From the NCBI RefSeq assembly GCF_001553345.1, contig NZ_KQ960771.1, positions 200,315 through 264,314 on the forward strand: a stretch of DNA of 64,000 nucleotides, written 5' to 3'. The translations under genes and the position numbers were made by a program. This document shows positions 35,589 to 45,193 of the stretch, in pieces (position 1 is the first letter of the stretch; each line of letters begins with the position of its first letter). Source of the stretch: Veillonella sp. DNF00869 (GTDB lineage: Bacteria > Bacillota > Negativicutes > Veillonellales > Veillonellaceae). Under the pieces are notes generated by a model. The model worked only from the letters and a program-made list of their open reading frames with translations, made no database searches and was not told the origin of the DNA.

Positions 35589-36392
35589 CTATAATTGATG
35601 AGCCTCCTCTACTGTGGCTGTAATAAGCCCTTCAGTAATGTCTAAGGAATCCTCTGCTTGTTTTGTAAAATATCCTAAAAATTCAATATTTCCTTCCATT
35701 CCTTTAATGGGAGAATAGGTTAGTCCATGTAAATATAACCCACAATCTTTAGCGATATGCAAGATACGATCTAACACCAATCTATGTGTGGATTTCTCAC
35801 GTACTATTCCACCTTTACCGACTAGTTCTTTACCAGCCTCAAACTGAGGCTTGATTAAAGCTACTAAAGAGCCAGTATCCTTAAGTAAAGTAGTCGCTAC
35901 GGGTAACACTTTATCTAAAGAGATAAATGCTACATCTATGGAAATAAAATCGCTAAGTTCCCCTAATTGTACTGGTGTAACGGTGCGAATATTTTGTTTT
36001 TCCATATTGATGACTCTAGGATCTTGTCGTAACTTCCAGGCTAGTTGATTATACCCTACATCAATGGCGAACACTTTGGCTGCTCCATGCTGTAAGGCAC
36101 AGTCTGTAAACCCTCCTGTGGAAGCACCGATATCTACCATAACGGCATTCGTTAGATCGATAGGGTATAACTCGATGGCTTTTTCCAACTTTAAGCCACC
36201 ACGGCTTACATATGGTAAGGTATTACCTTTTACCTCCAAATGTGTATCTACTGAAACTTTAGTACCAGCTTTATCCAATCGCTGTGTACCAGAAAAGATA
36301 AGCCCCGCCATAATAGCAGCCTTGGCTTTTTCTCTACTTTCAAATACACCACGTTGCACAAGTAGTATATCAAGACGTTCTTTTTGACTCAT
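35589..36392 (-). CDS. tlyA: TlyA family rRNA 2'-O-methyltransferase
   Basis: A 267-residue protein with an N-terminal S4 RNA-binding domain (ERLDILLVQRGVFESREKAKAAI) and an FtsJ-like methyltransferase domain (VDIGASTGGFTDCALQ). TlyA proteins methylate 16S and/or 23S rRNA ribose and were once called haemolysins. It lies between ispA and nadK, eight bases before nadK. Confidence 0.92.
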   Translation of the reverse strand: MSQKERLDILLVQRGVFESREKAKAAIMAGLIFSGTQRLDKAGTKVSVDTHLEVKGNTLPYVSRGGLKLEKAIELYPIDLTNAVMVDIGASTGGFTDCALQHGAAKVFAIDVGYNQLAWKLRQDPRVINMEKQNIRTVTPVQLGELSDFISIDVAFISLDKVLPVATTLLKDTGSLVALIKPQFEAGKELVGKGGIVREKSTHRLVLDRILHIAKDCGLYLHGLTYSPIKGMEGNIEFLGYFTKQAEDSLDITEGLITATVEEAHQL

Positions 36393-36401
36393 ACGTGTCT
36401 C

Positions 36402-37280
36402 CTACTGTGTGCGGTCCATTAAATATTGGACTAGACCTTCAAGAACAGGTGATGTGCAGTTGGAATCATGTAACGCTGTTAATGCTAGATTAGCCACTTC
36501 TTGAGCTCGTTCTTTAGCAGTATCTAAACCTAAAATAGATACATAGGTTGCTTTATGCTGACGTTCATCACTGCCAGGAGTTTTCCCTAATTCTTCTTGT
36601 GTACCTACTACATCTAAAATATCATCGGTAATTTGGAATAATAAACCTAAATGATCAGCATATCGTAGGTAGGCCTCTCTTACGGATGTTGTAGCCTCCA
36701 TAATAATCAGACCAATTTCAACAGCTGCACTAAATAATGCTCCTGTTTTACCTTTGTGAAGAACCACTAATTCTTCTAATGGTAAGAATTTTCCTTCTGA
36801 TTGTAGGTCAAAGGCTTGACCACCCACCATTCCACTAGGTCCTGCACCTTTTGCTAAGACATGGATAATCTGCACCACTTGTTCTGCGGATAACTCTGTA
36901 TGCTTGCTCACTAATTCAAAGGCATAGGTTAATAATCCATCTCCGGCTAAAATAGCCGTACCATCACCATATACACGATGATTGGTTAGCTTTCCACGAC
37001 GATAATCATCATTATCCATAGCTGGCAAATCATCATGAATTAAAGAATAGGTATGAATTAATTCTATGGCACATACTACATCTTTATAAGCATCCCAAGA
37101 TCCGCCCAAAGATTCAATAACAGCTTTTGTAATAATAGGCCGAATTCTTTTACCGCCCATCAATAAACTGTATTTCATACTTTCATATAACTTAGCATAC
37201 TCTGTATTCGGTGATTCTAATACAGAGGATAAATAACTTTCAATGTCTGCTTTACTTTGTTGCAAGTACTCTTTTAACAT
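36402..37280 (-). CDS. ispA: farnesyl/geranyl diphosphate synthase (polyprenyl synthetase)
   Basis: A 292-residue short-chain prenyl transferase. The first aspartate-rich motif DDLPAMDNDD and the second DDILDV bind the magnesium-diphosphate substrate; GGKRIRP and GPSGMVGGQ are also typical. It lies between xseB and tlyA. Dxs, which often sits between ispA and tlyA in Firmicutes, is absent here. Confidence 0.93.
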   Translation of the reverse strand: MLKEYLQQSKADIESYLSSVLESPNTEYAKLYESMKYSLLMGGKRIRPIITKAVIESLGGSWDAYKDVVCAIELIHTYSLIHDDLPAMDNDDYRRGKLTNHRVYGDGTAILAGDGLLTYAFELVSKHTELSAEQVVQIIHVLAKGAGPSGMVGGQAFDLQSEGKFLPLEELVVLHKGKTGALFSAAVEIGLIIMEATTSVREAYLRYADHLGLLFQITDDILDVVGTQEELGKTPGSDERQHKATYVSILGLDTAKERAQEVANLALTALHDSNCTSPVLEGLVQYLMDRTQ

Positions 37281-37362
37281 AATATCCTCAATTCTTTGAA
37301 AGATAATAATTTTTGTATAAATATTCTAACTCTATTATACCTAAAAAAACGTACTTTGTCTC

Positions 37363-37572
37363 CTAATTCGTATCTACTTGTACAGTTTCAATAATTTGTT
37401 CAACTTCTTCTTCTACAAGCTGCAATAAATCAGAACATTCTTTAACTAGAGTTAAACCTTCCTTGTAAGTTTTTAATAATTCATGCATAGATAAGCTTTC
37501 ATCATCTAGTTTTTTTACTACTTCTTCTAAGGCTGTATATTTCTTTTCATAATTTTTTATAGATTTAGCCAC
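37363..37572 (-). CDS. xseB: exodeoxyribonuclease VII small subunit
   Basis: A 69-residue helical protein of typical length with the family core NYEKKYTALEEVVKKLDDESLSMHELLKTYKEG. Several copies bind XseA to form the nuclease. The start overlaps the xseA stop by eight bases. Confidence 0.92.
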   Translation of the reverse strand: MAKSIKNYEKKYTALEEVVKKLDDESLSMHELLKTYKEGLTLVKECSDLLQLVEEEVEQIIETVQVDTN

Positions 37573-38770
37573 GTTGTGTTACCTCCTGTACAGTTGCTTT
37601 CACAGAGCCATCTTGAATATGTATATCTAATGTATCGCCAATTTGTACACTTTGAATCGTTTGTAATGGAGTACCATTAAGATCAACTTTTGCAAATCCC
37701 TTAATGACCTTAGCTAAAGGATTTTTGTTATCTAATTGAGTCGCTAATATAGCTAATTTACGTGATTCATCTTGGGATTTCTTTTGTATGGCGCTATGTA
37801 ATTGGTGTTCAAAGCGTTGTAATATATTTTTCTGTTGATGCACCAAATTCATGGCAGGTACTGTAATCTTACGATTGGTAATAGAAAATAACTGTTGTTT
37901 TTCTTTTTGAATACGATACTGTACTGTGTTATGAATAAATTCTAACTTCTGCTGTACTTCTTCTTGTAAATCCACCAATGGATAAATAGATAACTCAGCA
38001 GCATGACTTGGTGTAGCCCCTCTTACATCAGCTACAAAATCACATAACGTATAATCTACTTCATGACCAACCGCAGACACAACCGGTGTCGTGCATTGGA
38101 ATATAGATTCTATTAAGGCTCTATCATTAAAGCACCACAGGTCTTCCATAGAACCGCCACCACGACCTACAATGATCAAATCTACATCTGGGTCCGCATC
38201 TGCCATAGCTACACCACGAGCAATAACAGGGCCTGCTGTAGGTCCTTGTACAGGCACATTAAACACTTTAAATGTTACCAATGGATTGCGATGGGATGCT
38301 ACATGTAAAATATCGTGAATCACTGCTCCTGATGCAGACGTGACAACACCAATACAACTCGGTACAGGTGGTAAAGCTTGTTTATGTCGTTCGTCAAAAT
38401 ATCCTAATGCATATAACTCTTGTTTTAACTTTTCATAGGCAATTTGATAGTCACTTTTGGTACCAATACGAATATCTTCACATATAAAACTTAAACGACC
38501 AGTTTTTTCGTAAAAACTAATATTTCCTCGTACTTGCACTAACAAGCCATTTTCAAGGGCACCTTCCAAGCCACGTTGTTGTACTTTGGAACGCCACATA
38601 GCCATATCAATGGACCCAGTATCATCGATGAGGGAAAAATAATAATGTCCTGTGCTGTGACGTTTCACATTAGAGATAACGCCTTCAACAATACAATTTT
38701 TTAATAGAAATTCTCCCTCTACGGTTTGCTTTATAATTCTATTTAATTCTCCAACGGAGTAAGCATCCAT
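37565..38770 (-). CDS. xseA: exodeoxyribonuclease VII large subunit
   Basis: A 401-residue catalytic subunit of the single-strand exonuclease. It has an N-terminal OB fold (FLLKNCIVEGVISNVKRHSTGHYYF) and the catalytic core with VVTSASGAVIHDI, GRGGGS and AVGHEVDYTL. ATG 38770 follows GGAGAG; a longer upstream frame overlaps the preceding gene and lacks a ribosome site. Confidence 0.94.
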   Translation of the reverse strand: MDAYSVGELNRIIKQTVEGEFLLKNCIVEGVISNVKRHSTGHYYFSLIDDTGSIDMAMWRSKVQQRGLEGALENGLLVQVRGNISFYEKTGRLSFICEDIRIGTKSDYQIAYEKLKQELYALGYFDERHKQALPPVPSCIGVVTSASGAVIHDILHVASHRNPLVTFKVFNVPVQGPTAGPVIARGVAMADADPDVDLIIVGRGGGSMEDLWCFNDRALIESIFQCTTPVVSAVGHEVDYTLCDFVADVRGATPSHAAELSIYPLVDLQEEVQQKLEFIHNTVQYRIQKEKQQLFSITNRKITVPAMNLVHQQKNILQRFEHQLHSAIQKKSQDESRKLAILATQLDNKNPLAKVIKGFAKVDLNGTPLQTIQSVQIGDTLDIHIQDGSVKATVQEVTQRG

Positions 38771-38771
38771 T

Positions 38772-39764
38772 CTACTCTCCTTCAACAACCTTTGCCCCAT
38801 ACGCATTACCTGAAGCATTATCTGCACTATATTTAGAAGATACACATAATACATCTAAATCATGATGATGTCCCCAATGAACTAAACGATCCTGTAAATA
38901 GGTATTCGCCATAACACCACCAGCAGTAATTAATGTTGTAATGTTATGTTCTGTTAGAATATGAGATAAAGCTTTTTCTAGGGAACTTCCAATACAATGG
39001 AACACAGAGACTGCCAAAATTTGTGCGTTTTTTTCTCTGCTAAATGATTCTCTATCAGTCCAATCGATAGGCTCATGTTGCAATGATTGCCACCAACGTT
39101 GACCAGCGCTGTAAGGACCTCCAAAACTAATGGTAGATTCTTTAACTGATACAGGAAGCACAGAATCTACGTTGTATTTAATACGTCGTCCCAGTGTTTC
39201 CATACTTGGACCTGCTGGAAATTGTAATCCCATTAATACACCTAGTCTATCCACTAACTGGCCTCCAGCTATATCATCAGAGCCACCGACTATTTGCACT
39301 TTAAAACCACTTTTATGAATGCGTTCACAAAGAACAAATTCAGTAGTTCCCCCTGAAAGGTGTAAACTTAAAAAAGGTCCTTCTGGAATTTCACCGATTT
39401 CACGCAAGGCTGCCCATATATGGTTCTCTTGATGTGAAAAAATATGGACTGGAACCTCTAAACAATGGCCTAGTGATTTCGCTGTATTAAGCCCTACCAG
39501 GAATGCTGGCATATAGGAGTTTTCTTCTCGTCTTGGAAAACCGCTGACCCCGATACCTGCAATGGGCTGGTCCAACGTTAAAGACTGAATCAATTCACCT
39601 AAGGCACGAGTATGTTGGAATACCATTTGTGACTGTTGTAATCCTCGTTTACCTTGCGGTACTTCTAACAGTTTTCTAGCTTCCTGTACTAATCTACCTT
39701 CCTCATCAACAAGTGCACAAGATGTGGTATAACAGCTTGTATCTATTCCTAAATAATAGGCCAT
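38772..39764 (-). CDS. TsaD/Kae1-family paralogue (O-sialoglycoprotein endopeptidase-like)
   Basis: A 330-residue ASKHA-fold protein. It starts LGIDTSCYTTSCALVD and has the HxxxH metal pair in SHQENH, LSGGTTEF and the C-terminal AGGVMANTYL. TsaD makes the t6A37 modification, but in many clostridia and Negativicutes this second, divergent copy sits beside nusB and xseA, separate from the true tsaD. Its substrate is unknown. It lies one base after nusB. Confidence 0.75.
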   Translation of the reverse strand: MAYYLGIDTSCYTTSCALVDEEGRLVQEARKLLEVPQGKRGLQQSQMVFQHTRALGELIQSLTLDQPIAGIGVSGFPRREENSYMPAFLVGLNTAKSLGHCLEVPVHIFSHQENHIWAALREIGEIPEGPFLSLHLSGGTTEFVLCERIHKSGFKVQIVGGSDDIAGGQLVDRLGVLMGLQFPAGPSMETLGRRIKYNVDSVLPVSVKESTISFGGPYSAGQRWWQSLQHEPIDWTDRESFSREKNAQILAVSVFHCIGSSLEKALSHILTEHNITTLITAGGVMANTYLQDRLVHWGHHHDLDVLCVSSKYSADNASGNAYGAKVVEGE

Positions 39765-39765
39765 T

Positions 39766-40164
39766 TTATTGTCTCGATGCTGCTAAATTATGAAGAATAG
39801 CATTAATGTACTTATAGGAAGTCTCTCCACCAAACTCTTTCGCTAATAGAACAGCTTCATTGATGACAACCTTAGCTGGTGTATCCTCTTGAGGGTGTAA
39901 CAACTCCCAAGCTGCCATACGTAAAATAGTAAGTTCTACTTTAGGAAAACGCTCCATTTTACGTTTAGGAGAGAATTCTTGTAACGCTGCATCTAATTGT
40001 TCTTTTTCATTACGTACACCTACAATTAATTGCTCTGCAAATTGATTGGCTTTTCCTTGCATGTTAGTTGTATCTAACACTGCCTCTTCAATTACGTCGC
40101 CTGAAAATGTATCTGCATAAATTGTTTCGAATGCAAATACCCTTGCTAACCTACGATGATTCAT
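39766..40164 (-). CDS. nusB: transcription antitermination factor NusB
   Basis: A 132-residue all-helical protein. The arginine-rich N-terminus RRLARVFAFETIYAD and the C-terminal TPAKVVINEAVLLAKEFGGETSYKYINAIL are diagnostic. With NusE it promotes antitermination on rRNA operons. The start overlaps the preceding Asp23-family gene by 14 bases. Confidence 0.93.
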   Translation of the reverse strand: MNHRRLARVFAFETIYADTFSGDVIEEAVLDTTNMQGKANQFAEQLIVGVRNEKEQLDAALQEFSPKRKMERFPKVELTILRMAAWELLHPQEDTPAKVVINEAVLLAKEFGGETSYKYINAILHNLAASRQ

Positions 40165-40531
40165 GATTAGGTTCCCTTCTTTCTAAACCGTCGATGTGCA
40201 CATCTACACGGACACGGTATAAGTCTAACATATTTCGTAAATCTTGCCGCACTTGTTGTTGTATTTGTCGTGCCACTTCTAATGGATGTGCTCCACAGTA
40301 TAAACGAAGATATAAATTAATTTCTATGAAAGCATCTCCAAAAGTATCTCGTTTATGTTTTACATTCATTCCAGGCCAACTTTTTTGCCCTAATTTTTGT
40401 GAGATACCATCTACAACACCATCAAAAAATCGTTTACTCATAGAGTGGATTTCATCAAATGATGACAAAACTCTTGCAGTGACATCTAAAATAACGGCAT
40501 CTGTAATTTCTATTTCTAAATGATCTGACAT
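40151..40531 (-). CDS. Asp23/Gls24 family envelope stress protein (copy 2)
   Basis: A 126-residue Asp23-like protein. The conserved pattern appears in diverged form: EIEITDAVILDVTARVLSS, then FGDAFIEINLYLRLYCGAHPLEVARQIQQQVRQDL, then a closing VRVDVHIDGL. Family members attach to the membrane through AmaP-like partners and are linked to envelope stress; no such partner is seen here. It overlaps nusB. Confidence 0.75.
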   Translation of the reverse strand: MSDHLEIEITDAVILDVTARVLSSFDEIHSMSKRFFDGVVDGISQKLGQKSWPGMNVKHKRDTFGDAFIEINLYLRLYCGAHPLEVARQIQQQVRQDLRNMLDLYRVRVDVHIDGLERREPNHESS

Positions 40532-40540
40532 ACAAATCCC

Positions 40541-40903
40541 CTATGATATGGTACTTTCAAAAATAATATCTTGCACATAAATATCAACACTGTTTACAGT
40601 AGCATCTGCCATAGATACAAGAGCGCTTTTCACACGTTCTTGTAAACGCAATGCTATATCTGGAACTCGGTACCCATAATATACGGCAATGTGTAGAGCT
40701 ACTTGTAATGATCCATCTTCTAAAACTTGTACTTTTACACCTTCCATGGCATTTTTTCTACCAAATAAGCTACTTACCGTATCTCCAAATGTTGTGCTCA
40801 TACCCGCAACACCTTTCGTTTCTAGTGCTGTCATAGTAGCAATCATTTCATAAACAGAATGATCAAACTGTATTAGTCCTTCAAAAAAGCGATTATCTTC
40901 CAT
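40541..40903 (-). CDS. Asp23/Gls24 family envelope stress protein (copy 1)
   Basis: A 120-residue protein with canonical Asp23 features: MIATMTALETKGVAGMSTTF, VKVQVLEDGSLQVALHIAVYYGYRVPDIALRLQERV, ending VNSVDIYVQDI. ATG 40903 is used because an in-frame TTG at 40948 lies inside a terminator hairpin. No clear ribosome site precedes the ATG, which begins about ten bases after the hairpin's U run, so expression may depend on readthrough. It lies nine bases upstream of copy 2. Confidence 0.78.
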   Translation of the reverse strand: MEDNRFFEGLIQFDHSVYEMIATMTALETKGVAGMSTTFGDTVSSLFGRKNAMEGVKVQVLEDGSLQVALHIAVYYGYRVPDIALRLQERVKSALVSMADATVNSVDIYVQDIIFESTIS

Positions 40904-40912
40904 ATATTTACC

Positions 40913-40956
40913 AAAAAAAGCATTTGTCGTCCCACCACAGGCCAACAAATGCTTTT
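40913..40956 (-). terminator. terminator or attenuator between efp and the Asp23 gene
   Basis: On the minus strand AAAAGCATTTGT pairs perfectly with ACAAATGCTTTT (12 bp) around a 17-nt loop, followed by seven T. It ends efp and lies only ten bases before the Asp23 start. A possible promoter, TTGATC (40985-40990) and TATTGT (40961-40966) with an 18-bp spacer on the minus strand, lies just upstream of the hairpin, which would make it a leader attenuator. Confidence 0.6.
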
Positions 40957-40999
40957 AATTACAATACTATATTAGTTGTTAAAAGATCAAATCTGTGGT

Positions 41000-41557
41000 T
41001 TAAGCACGTTCAATATATTGTCCAGTACGTGTATCTACACGCAATACATCGTCTACTTCGATGAATAAAGGTACTTTTACAACATAACCTGTTTCTAATG
41101 TAGCAGGTTTATTACCACCAGTTGCAGTATCGCCACGGATACCAGGGTCAGTTTCAACTACACGTAACTCTACAGCTACAGGTAAGTCAATACCGATAAC
41201 AATGCCTTGGAAGAACATGATAGATACTTCCATGTTTTCTAATAAGAAGTTTTTAGCATCTCCTAATTGGTCAATTGTTAACTCAATTTGGTCATATGTT
41301 TCATTATCCATGAAAGTATATGCTCCATCAGATTCATATAGGTATTGCATGCGACGACGGTCAACATGAGCTTTTGGCACTTTTTCACCAGCATTGAAAG
41401 TACGCTCTACTACAGCACCTGTTTGTAGGTTTTTCAATTTAGCACGTACGAAAGCGGCACCTTTACCTGGTTTAACATGTTGAAAGTCAACTACTTGCCA
41501 TACATTACCGTCTAATTCGACAGTTACGCCTGGACGAAAATCATTACTGGAAATCAT
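41000..41557 (-). CDS. efp: translation elongation factor P
   Basis: A 185-residue three-domain EF-P that relieves ribosome stalling at polyproline. It has an N-terminal KOW-like domain with the modified-loop lysine in KPGKGAAFV (about residue 33) and the C-terminal OB fold ending [15 protein letters not shown] 41557 has GGAGGGA upstream. It lies 14 bases after the peptidase, a pairing frequent in Firmicutes. Confidence 0.96.
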   Translation of the reverse strand: MISSNDFRPGVTVELDGNVWQVVDFQHVKPGKGAAFVRAKLKNLQTGAVVERTFNAGEKVPKAHVDRRRMQYLYESDGAYTFMDNETYDQIELTIDQLGDAKNFLLENMEVSIMFFQGIVIGIDLPVAVELRVVETDPGIRGDTATGGNKPATLETGYVVKVPLFIEVDDVLRVDTRTGQYIERA

Positions 41558-41571
41558 TGTAAATCCCTCCA

Positions 41572-42642
41572 TTACACATCTAGTTCTATTAAATCTTTAG
41601 GAGTTTGTGTGAGTATTTCACACCCCTCCTTAGTAACTATAACTGTATCTTCAATGCGAAGCCCCATATGGCCTGGTAAATAAATACCTGGTTCCACGGT
41701 GACGACCATATTTTCTGTTAATACATCTTTGGATCTAGGTGATGCTACTGGTAATTCATGGATGTCTAAGCCTACACCATGACCTGTACCATGACCAAAA
41801 TTAGAACCATAACCTTGTTCCTTAATATAGTCTCTACATACTGCATCTACTTCTGCACCGGTAACGCCTTCTCTAATGAAAGCAACACCTCTAGTTTGTG
41901 CTTCTAGTACGATAGAATAGAGTTTCTTTTGTTCATCACTAGCTTTACCTAATACGATGGTACGTGTCATATCGGAATGATATCCTTTATACATAGCACC
42001 AAAGTCAAAGGTAACAAAATCGCCTCGCTCCATCACTTTATCGCTAGCCACCCCATGAGGCATACTAGAACGATAGCCAGAAGCTACAATAGTGGTAAAA
42101 GACGGCTCTCTAGAGCCACGTTTTAACATTTCTGTTTCCAAAATAATGCGAGCTTCATTTTCAGTCATCCCCACCTTTAATTGTGGCAACATAGCTGCAA
42201 ATGATTCATCAGCAATGCGAAAAGCTTGTCGTAAATACTGTAGTTCGTCGTCCCGTTTTGTTATTCGTAGACTGGCAAAATCAAAGGATAAAAATTCTGT
42301 TTCATTTAATGTATCACAAACTTCTTGAAATACATCGACACTCATATAATTTCCTTCAAAGCAACATGTGGATAACGTAGTGTTTGAGGAAGCTAGTATA
42401 CTGTTGATAGTATCATATACATCCCCCGTATATTGGATGACCTCATATCCTTCACATTCTTCTTTAGCCTGTTCAGTATAACGACTATCCGTTATCATAT
42501 AGGCTTTGTCAGGGGTTACAAATGCCACTCCAGTGGTCCCTGTAAATCCTGCAAAGTAATGTAAGTTAATAGGGCTAATGAGGATGGCTCCTCCATATGT
42601 TTCTTCTCTTAGAAATGCTTGCAAAGCGACTAATCCATTCAT
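41572..42642 (-). CDS. Xaa-Pro peptidase (M24 family aminopeptidase)
   Basis: A 356-residue pita-bread metallopeptidase. It has an N-terminal creatinase-like domain (1-125) and a catalytic domain with metal ligands in [17 protein letters not shown] (two Asp), [14 protein letters not shown] (His), VEPGIY (Glu) and LRIEDT (Glu). It cleaves X-Pro peptides in the cytosol. It lies directly upstream of efp. Confidence 0.93.
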   Translation of the reverse strand: MNGLVALQAFLREETYGGAILISPINLHYFAGFTGTTGVAFVTPDKAYMITDSRYTEQAKEECEGYEVIQYTGDVYDTINSILASSNTTLSTCCFEGNYMSVDVFQEVCDTLNETEFLSFDFASLRITKRDDELQYLRQAFRIADESFAAMLPQLKVGMTENEARIILETEMLKRGSREPSFTTIVASGYRSSMPHGVASDKVMERGDFVTFDFGAMYKGYHSDMTRTIVLGKASDEQKKLYSIVLEAQTRGVAFIREGVTGAEVDAVCRDYIKEQGYGSNFGHGTGHGVGLDIHELPVASPRSKDVLTENMVVTVEPGIYLPGHMGLRIEDTVIVTKEGCEILTQTPKDLIELDV

Positions 42643-42716
42643 CGTCTGGCCTCCTTAAAAAGCATCAACTAATGATACCATATAATGCATAGTTATGACA
42701 AATTGAATAGATTCGA

Positions 42717-43442
42717 TTAGACAATTTCTTTTTCTTCTTCTGTTAAATCTATGAATGTGCCTACTTCTTCAATAGAGTCAAGTGTAATTCTATCGATAGC
42801 AATACGTTGTAAGTATGTTACCGTTCCACCACAAGCACCAATCATACGTTTCACTTGATGATACTTTCCTTCGTAAATCGTCAACTCACAGGAGTGAATA
42901 AGTTCACCCGACTCATTTATCACATCCTCATCATTGTGAAGAGTTAATTCTGCTGGTTTACACTCTGTACCATCCCCTAAAACCATACCTTCTTGTATAC
43001 GTTTCATACCTTCATCTGATAAAGTACCACTATATTCTACATAATAGGTTTTACCAATATTTTTTTTGCCATGAATAATTTTGTGAGCCCAGGGGCCATC
43101 ATTGGTTAATAATAACAACCCTTCTGTATCTTTATCGAGTCGTCCTACAGGAAATACTTTCAACGTTTGAAACTCTTCAGGAAGTAATTCCATAATAGTA
43201 GGGTCTACAGGATCTTCAACCGCTGTTACATATCCAGCTGGTTTGTGAAATTTAATATAATATTCTAATTGTGCTTGTACAACTTGATCTTGAACTGTAA
43301 CAATATCTATATCAGGATTGATATGCATATCTTTCTTCTTGATAATAGTGTCATTTACTTTTACTAGACCTTGTTTAATTAAATCATGCACTTCTCTTCT
43401 TGTACCAAAAGCTTTATGGGCTAGAAATTTATCAATCCTCAC
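42717..43442 (-). CDS. RsuA/RluB-family pseudouridine synthase
   Basis: About 241 residues. An N-terminal S4 domain (RIDKFLAHKAFGTRREVHDLI) leads to the catalytic domain with GRLDKDTEGLLLLTNDG, whose Asp is the nucleophile, and YHQVKRMIGACGG. Whether it modifies 16S U516 or 23S rRNA cannot be decided. GTG 43442 is spaced well from AAGGTGG; GTG 43451 is also possible. It overlaps the phosphatase gene. Confidence 0.88.
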   Translation of the reverse strand: MRIDKFLAHKAFGTRREVHDLIKQGLVKVNDTIIKKKDMHINPDIDIVTVQDQVVQAQLEYYIKFHKPAGYVTAVEDPVDPTIMELLPEEFQTLKVFPVGRLDKDTEGLLLLTNDGPWAHKIIHGKKNIGKTYYVEYSGTLSDEGMKRIQEGMVLGDGTECKPAELTLHNDEDVINESGELIHSCELTIYEGKYHQVKRMIGACGGTVTYLQRIAIDRITLDSIEEVGTFIDLTEEEKEIV

Positions 43443-44076
43443 CGTAACCACCTTCTCTCACATGAGTATGAGATGTATCATTTAATATACAAATACGATT
43501 ATAAGGGGATTGGTCACCCCAGAAATCTACTACACTAACGGCTGTATTACCCTGTGCTAAACGCCATAAACAGTTCAATGGAATACCTGTTAATGCACAT
43601 AGTAATGTGCGTATGGTTCCGCCGTGACAAACTACTAGTAGTCGTTCACCATCTTCCATAAGGGATAATTCTTCTATCAGTCTAGCATAGGCACGTTCCT
43701 GCACCATTTCTACAGTCTCCCCATTAGGGATTGGTTTTTGTGACGGATCTTCATAAATAGCTTCGATTTGGCCCGGCCACCGTTCATTAATTTCAGAATA
43801 TGTTAAGCTTTCCCAGTCGCCAAAGTTAATTTCCCGTAATCCTTCTGTAAAAGTGGTAGGAATATAACGGCCTTTTAGAATTTCTTCAGACGTAACCCTA
43901 GCTCGTACTAGGTCTGAAACGATAGCTCTATCAAAATGAACATCTCGTAAGGCATCACCCACATCTACAGCTTGGGCCATACCTTTTTCATTTAAAGGTA
44001 TATCACTAAATCCTTGGTGCTTCCCTAGATGATTCCAATCCGTTTCACCATGGCGGACAAAGTAAATTTGTATCAT
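43432..44076 (-). CDS. histidine phosphatase family protein (probable alpha-ribazole phosphatase)
   Basis: A 214-residue phosphoglycerate-mutase-like phosphatase: catalytic RHGETDWN (about 7-14), LREINFGDWE and VCHGGTIRTLLC. Its position next to the cobalamin genes, 11 bases after cobD, suggests the CobC role of dephosphorylating alpha-ribazole phosphate or adenosylcobalamin phosphate. A general sugar-phosphate phosphatase cannot be excluded. Confidence 0.78.
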   Translation of the reverse strand: MIQIYFVRHGETDWNHLGKHQGFSDIPLNEKGMAQAVDVGDALRDVHFDRAIVSDLVRARVTSEEILKGRYIPTTFTEGLREINFGDWESLTYSEINERWPGQIEAIYEDPSQKPIPNGETVEMVQERAYARLIEELSLMEDGERLLVVCHGGTIRTLLCALTGIPLNCLWRLAQGNTAVSVVDFWGDQSPYNRICILNDTSHTHVREGGYGED

Positions 44077-44087
44077 AGTATCTCCTG

Positions 44088-45182
44088 TTATAATGTAAAA
44101 TATGCTCGTAAAGCTTGTAATAATTGTTCATTTTGCTCTCTTATTTTGACAGCGATACGAAACCAATTGGGGCCTAGCCCAGTATAGTGAGAGCAGTTTC
44201 TAATTAATATAGATTGATGATACAAGTGCTGAATCATATCTTCTAAAGAATACTGATCATCTAGATGACAGAGAATATAATTCACAGATGGTTCAATGCA
44301 CTGTAATACATCGATCTGTACAATCTCCTTATATAGCCATTCTTTTTCTTGTTTTAGTACTGTCCGAGTCTCTTGTATATAGTCTGTATCTTGTAAGGCT
44401 TTTTCACTATATATTTGCGCTAAATGATTTACAGTCCAAGATGGAATATGAGATTTAATAAAGTTAATAATCATAGGATTTGCCATCATCGCCCCAATAC
44501 GTAGACCGGGAACCGCGTAAAACTTAGTTAAAGAATGTACAACGATCACATTGTCATACTCTTTCACATAGTTTCGCATAGAATAGTCATCCCCTAAAAA
44601 ATCAACAAATGACTCATCAAACACTAGATAGTGACCATTTTTCTTGCAAACTTCAAATAATTCACGACTTTCATGTTTCCACAAGGTGCCACATGGATTA
44701 TTGGGATTCCCAATAAATACTAAGCGATGCTTAGACTGATTTAAATCATGTAATATCGTTGTTAAAGGATAGGAAAAGCAAAATAAATCCGCATCAAATT
44801 GTAATTCATATTCTATGACTGGTAGGCCACACGAATGAGCACCATGGCTATACTCTGAAAATCCAGGAGCTGGCACATACACAGCTTCTATTTCTGGCAA
44901 TCGGCATATGGCATAGATTAATTCAGCTGCACCATTACCGAAAGCAATGCATTCTTTTGGCATATCCCACAATTCGGATGTGATAGCAAAAAGGTTCGTC
45001 ATGTCTGGATCTGGATAATGTATCACATGTTGAAATGCCTCATTCATAGCATCCATCCCCTTGGCGCTCATACCCAAAGGGTTAATATTGGCACTAAAAT
45101 CTAAAATCTGATCTAAGGAAGTATCTAATAGTCGACTCGCTTTATGCACATTACCACCATGCACATTCGTTGTTTTCACCAT
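44088..45182 (-). CDS. cobD: threonine-phosphate decarboxylase CobD
   Basis: About 364 residues, a PLP fold-type I enzyme similar to histidinol-phosphate aminotransferase. It has GNGAAELIYA, GNPNNPCG, FDESFVDF and the PLP lysine in HSLTKFYAVPGLRIG. In the B12 pathway it decarboxylates L-threonine phosphate to aminopropanol phosphate. The gene follows pduX, which makes its substrate; this supports CobD over HisC. Two adjacent ATGs are possible (45185 and 45182). Confidence 0.88.
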   Translation of the reverse strand: MVKTTNVHGGNVHKASRLLDTSLDQILDFSANINPLGMSAKGMDAMNEAFQHVIHYPDPDMTNLFAITSELWDMPKECIAFGNGAAELIYAICRLPEIEAVYVPAPGFSEYSHGAHSCGLPVIEYELQFDADLFCFSYPLTTILHDLNQSKHRLVFIGNPNNPCGTLWKHESRELFEVCKKNGHYLVFDESFVDFLGDDYSMRNYVKEYDNVIVVHSLTKFYAVPGLRIGAMMANPMIINFIKSHIPSWTVNHLAQIYSEKALQDTDYIQETRTVLKQEKEWLYKEIVQIDVLQCIEPSVNYILCHLDDQYSLEDMIQHLYHQSILIRNCSHYTGLGPNWFRIAVKIREQNEQLLQALRAYFTL

Positions 45183-45193
45183 CATAACCTCCT

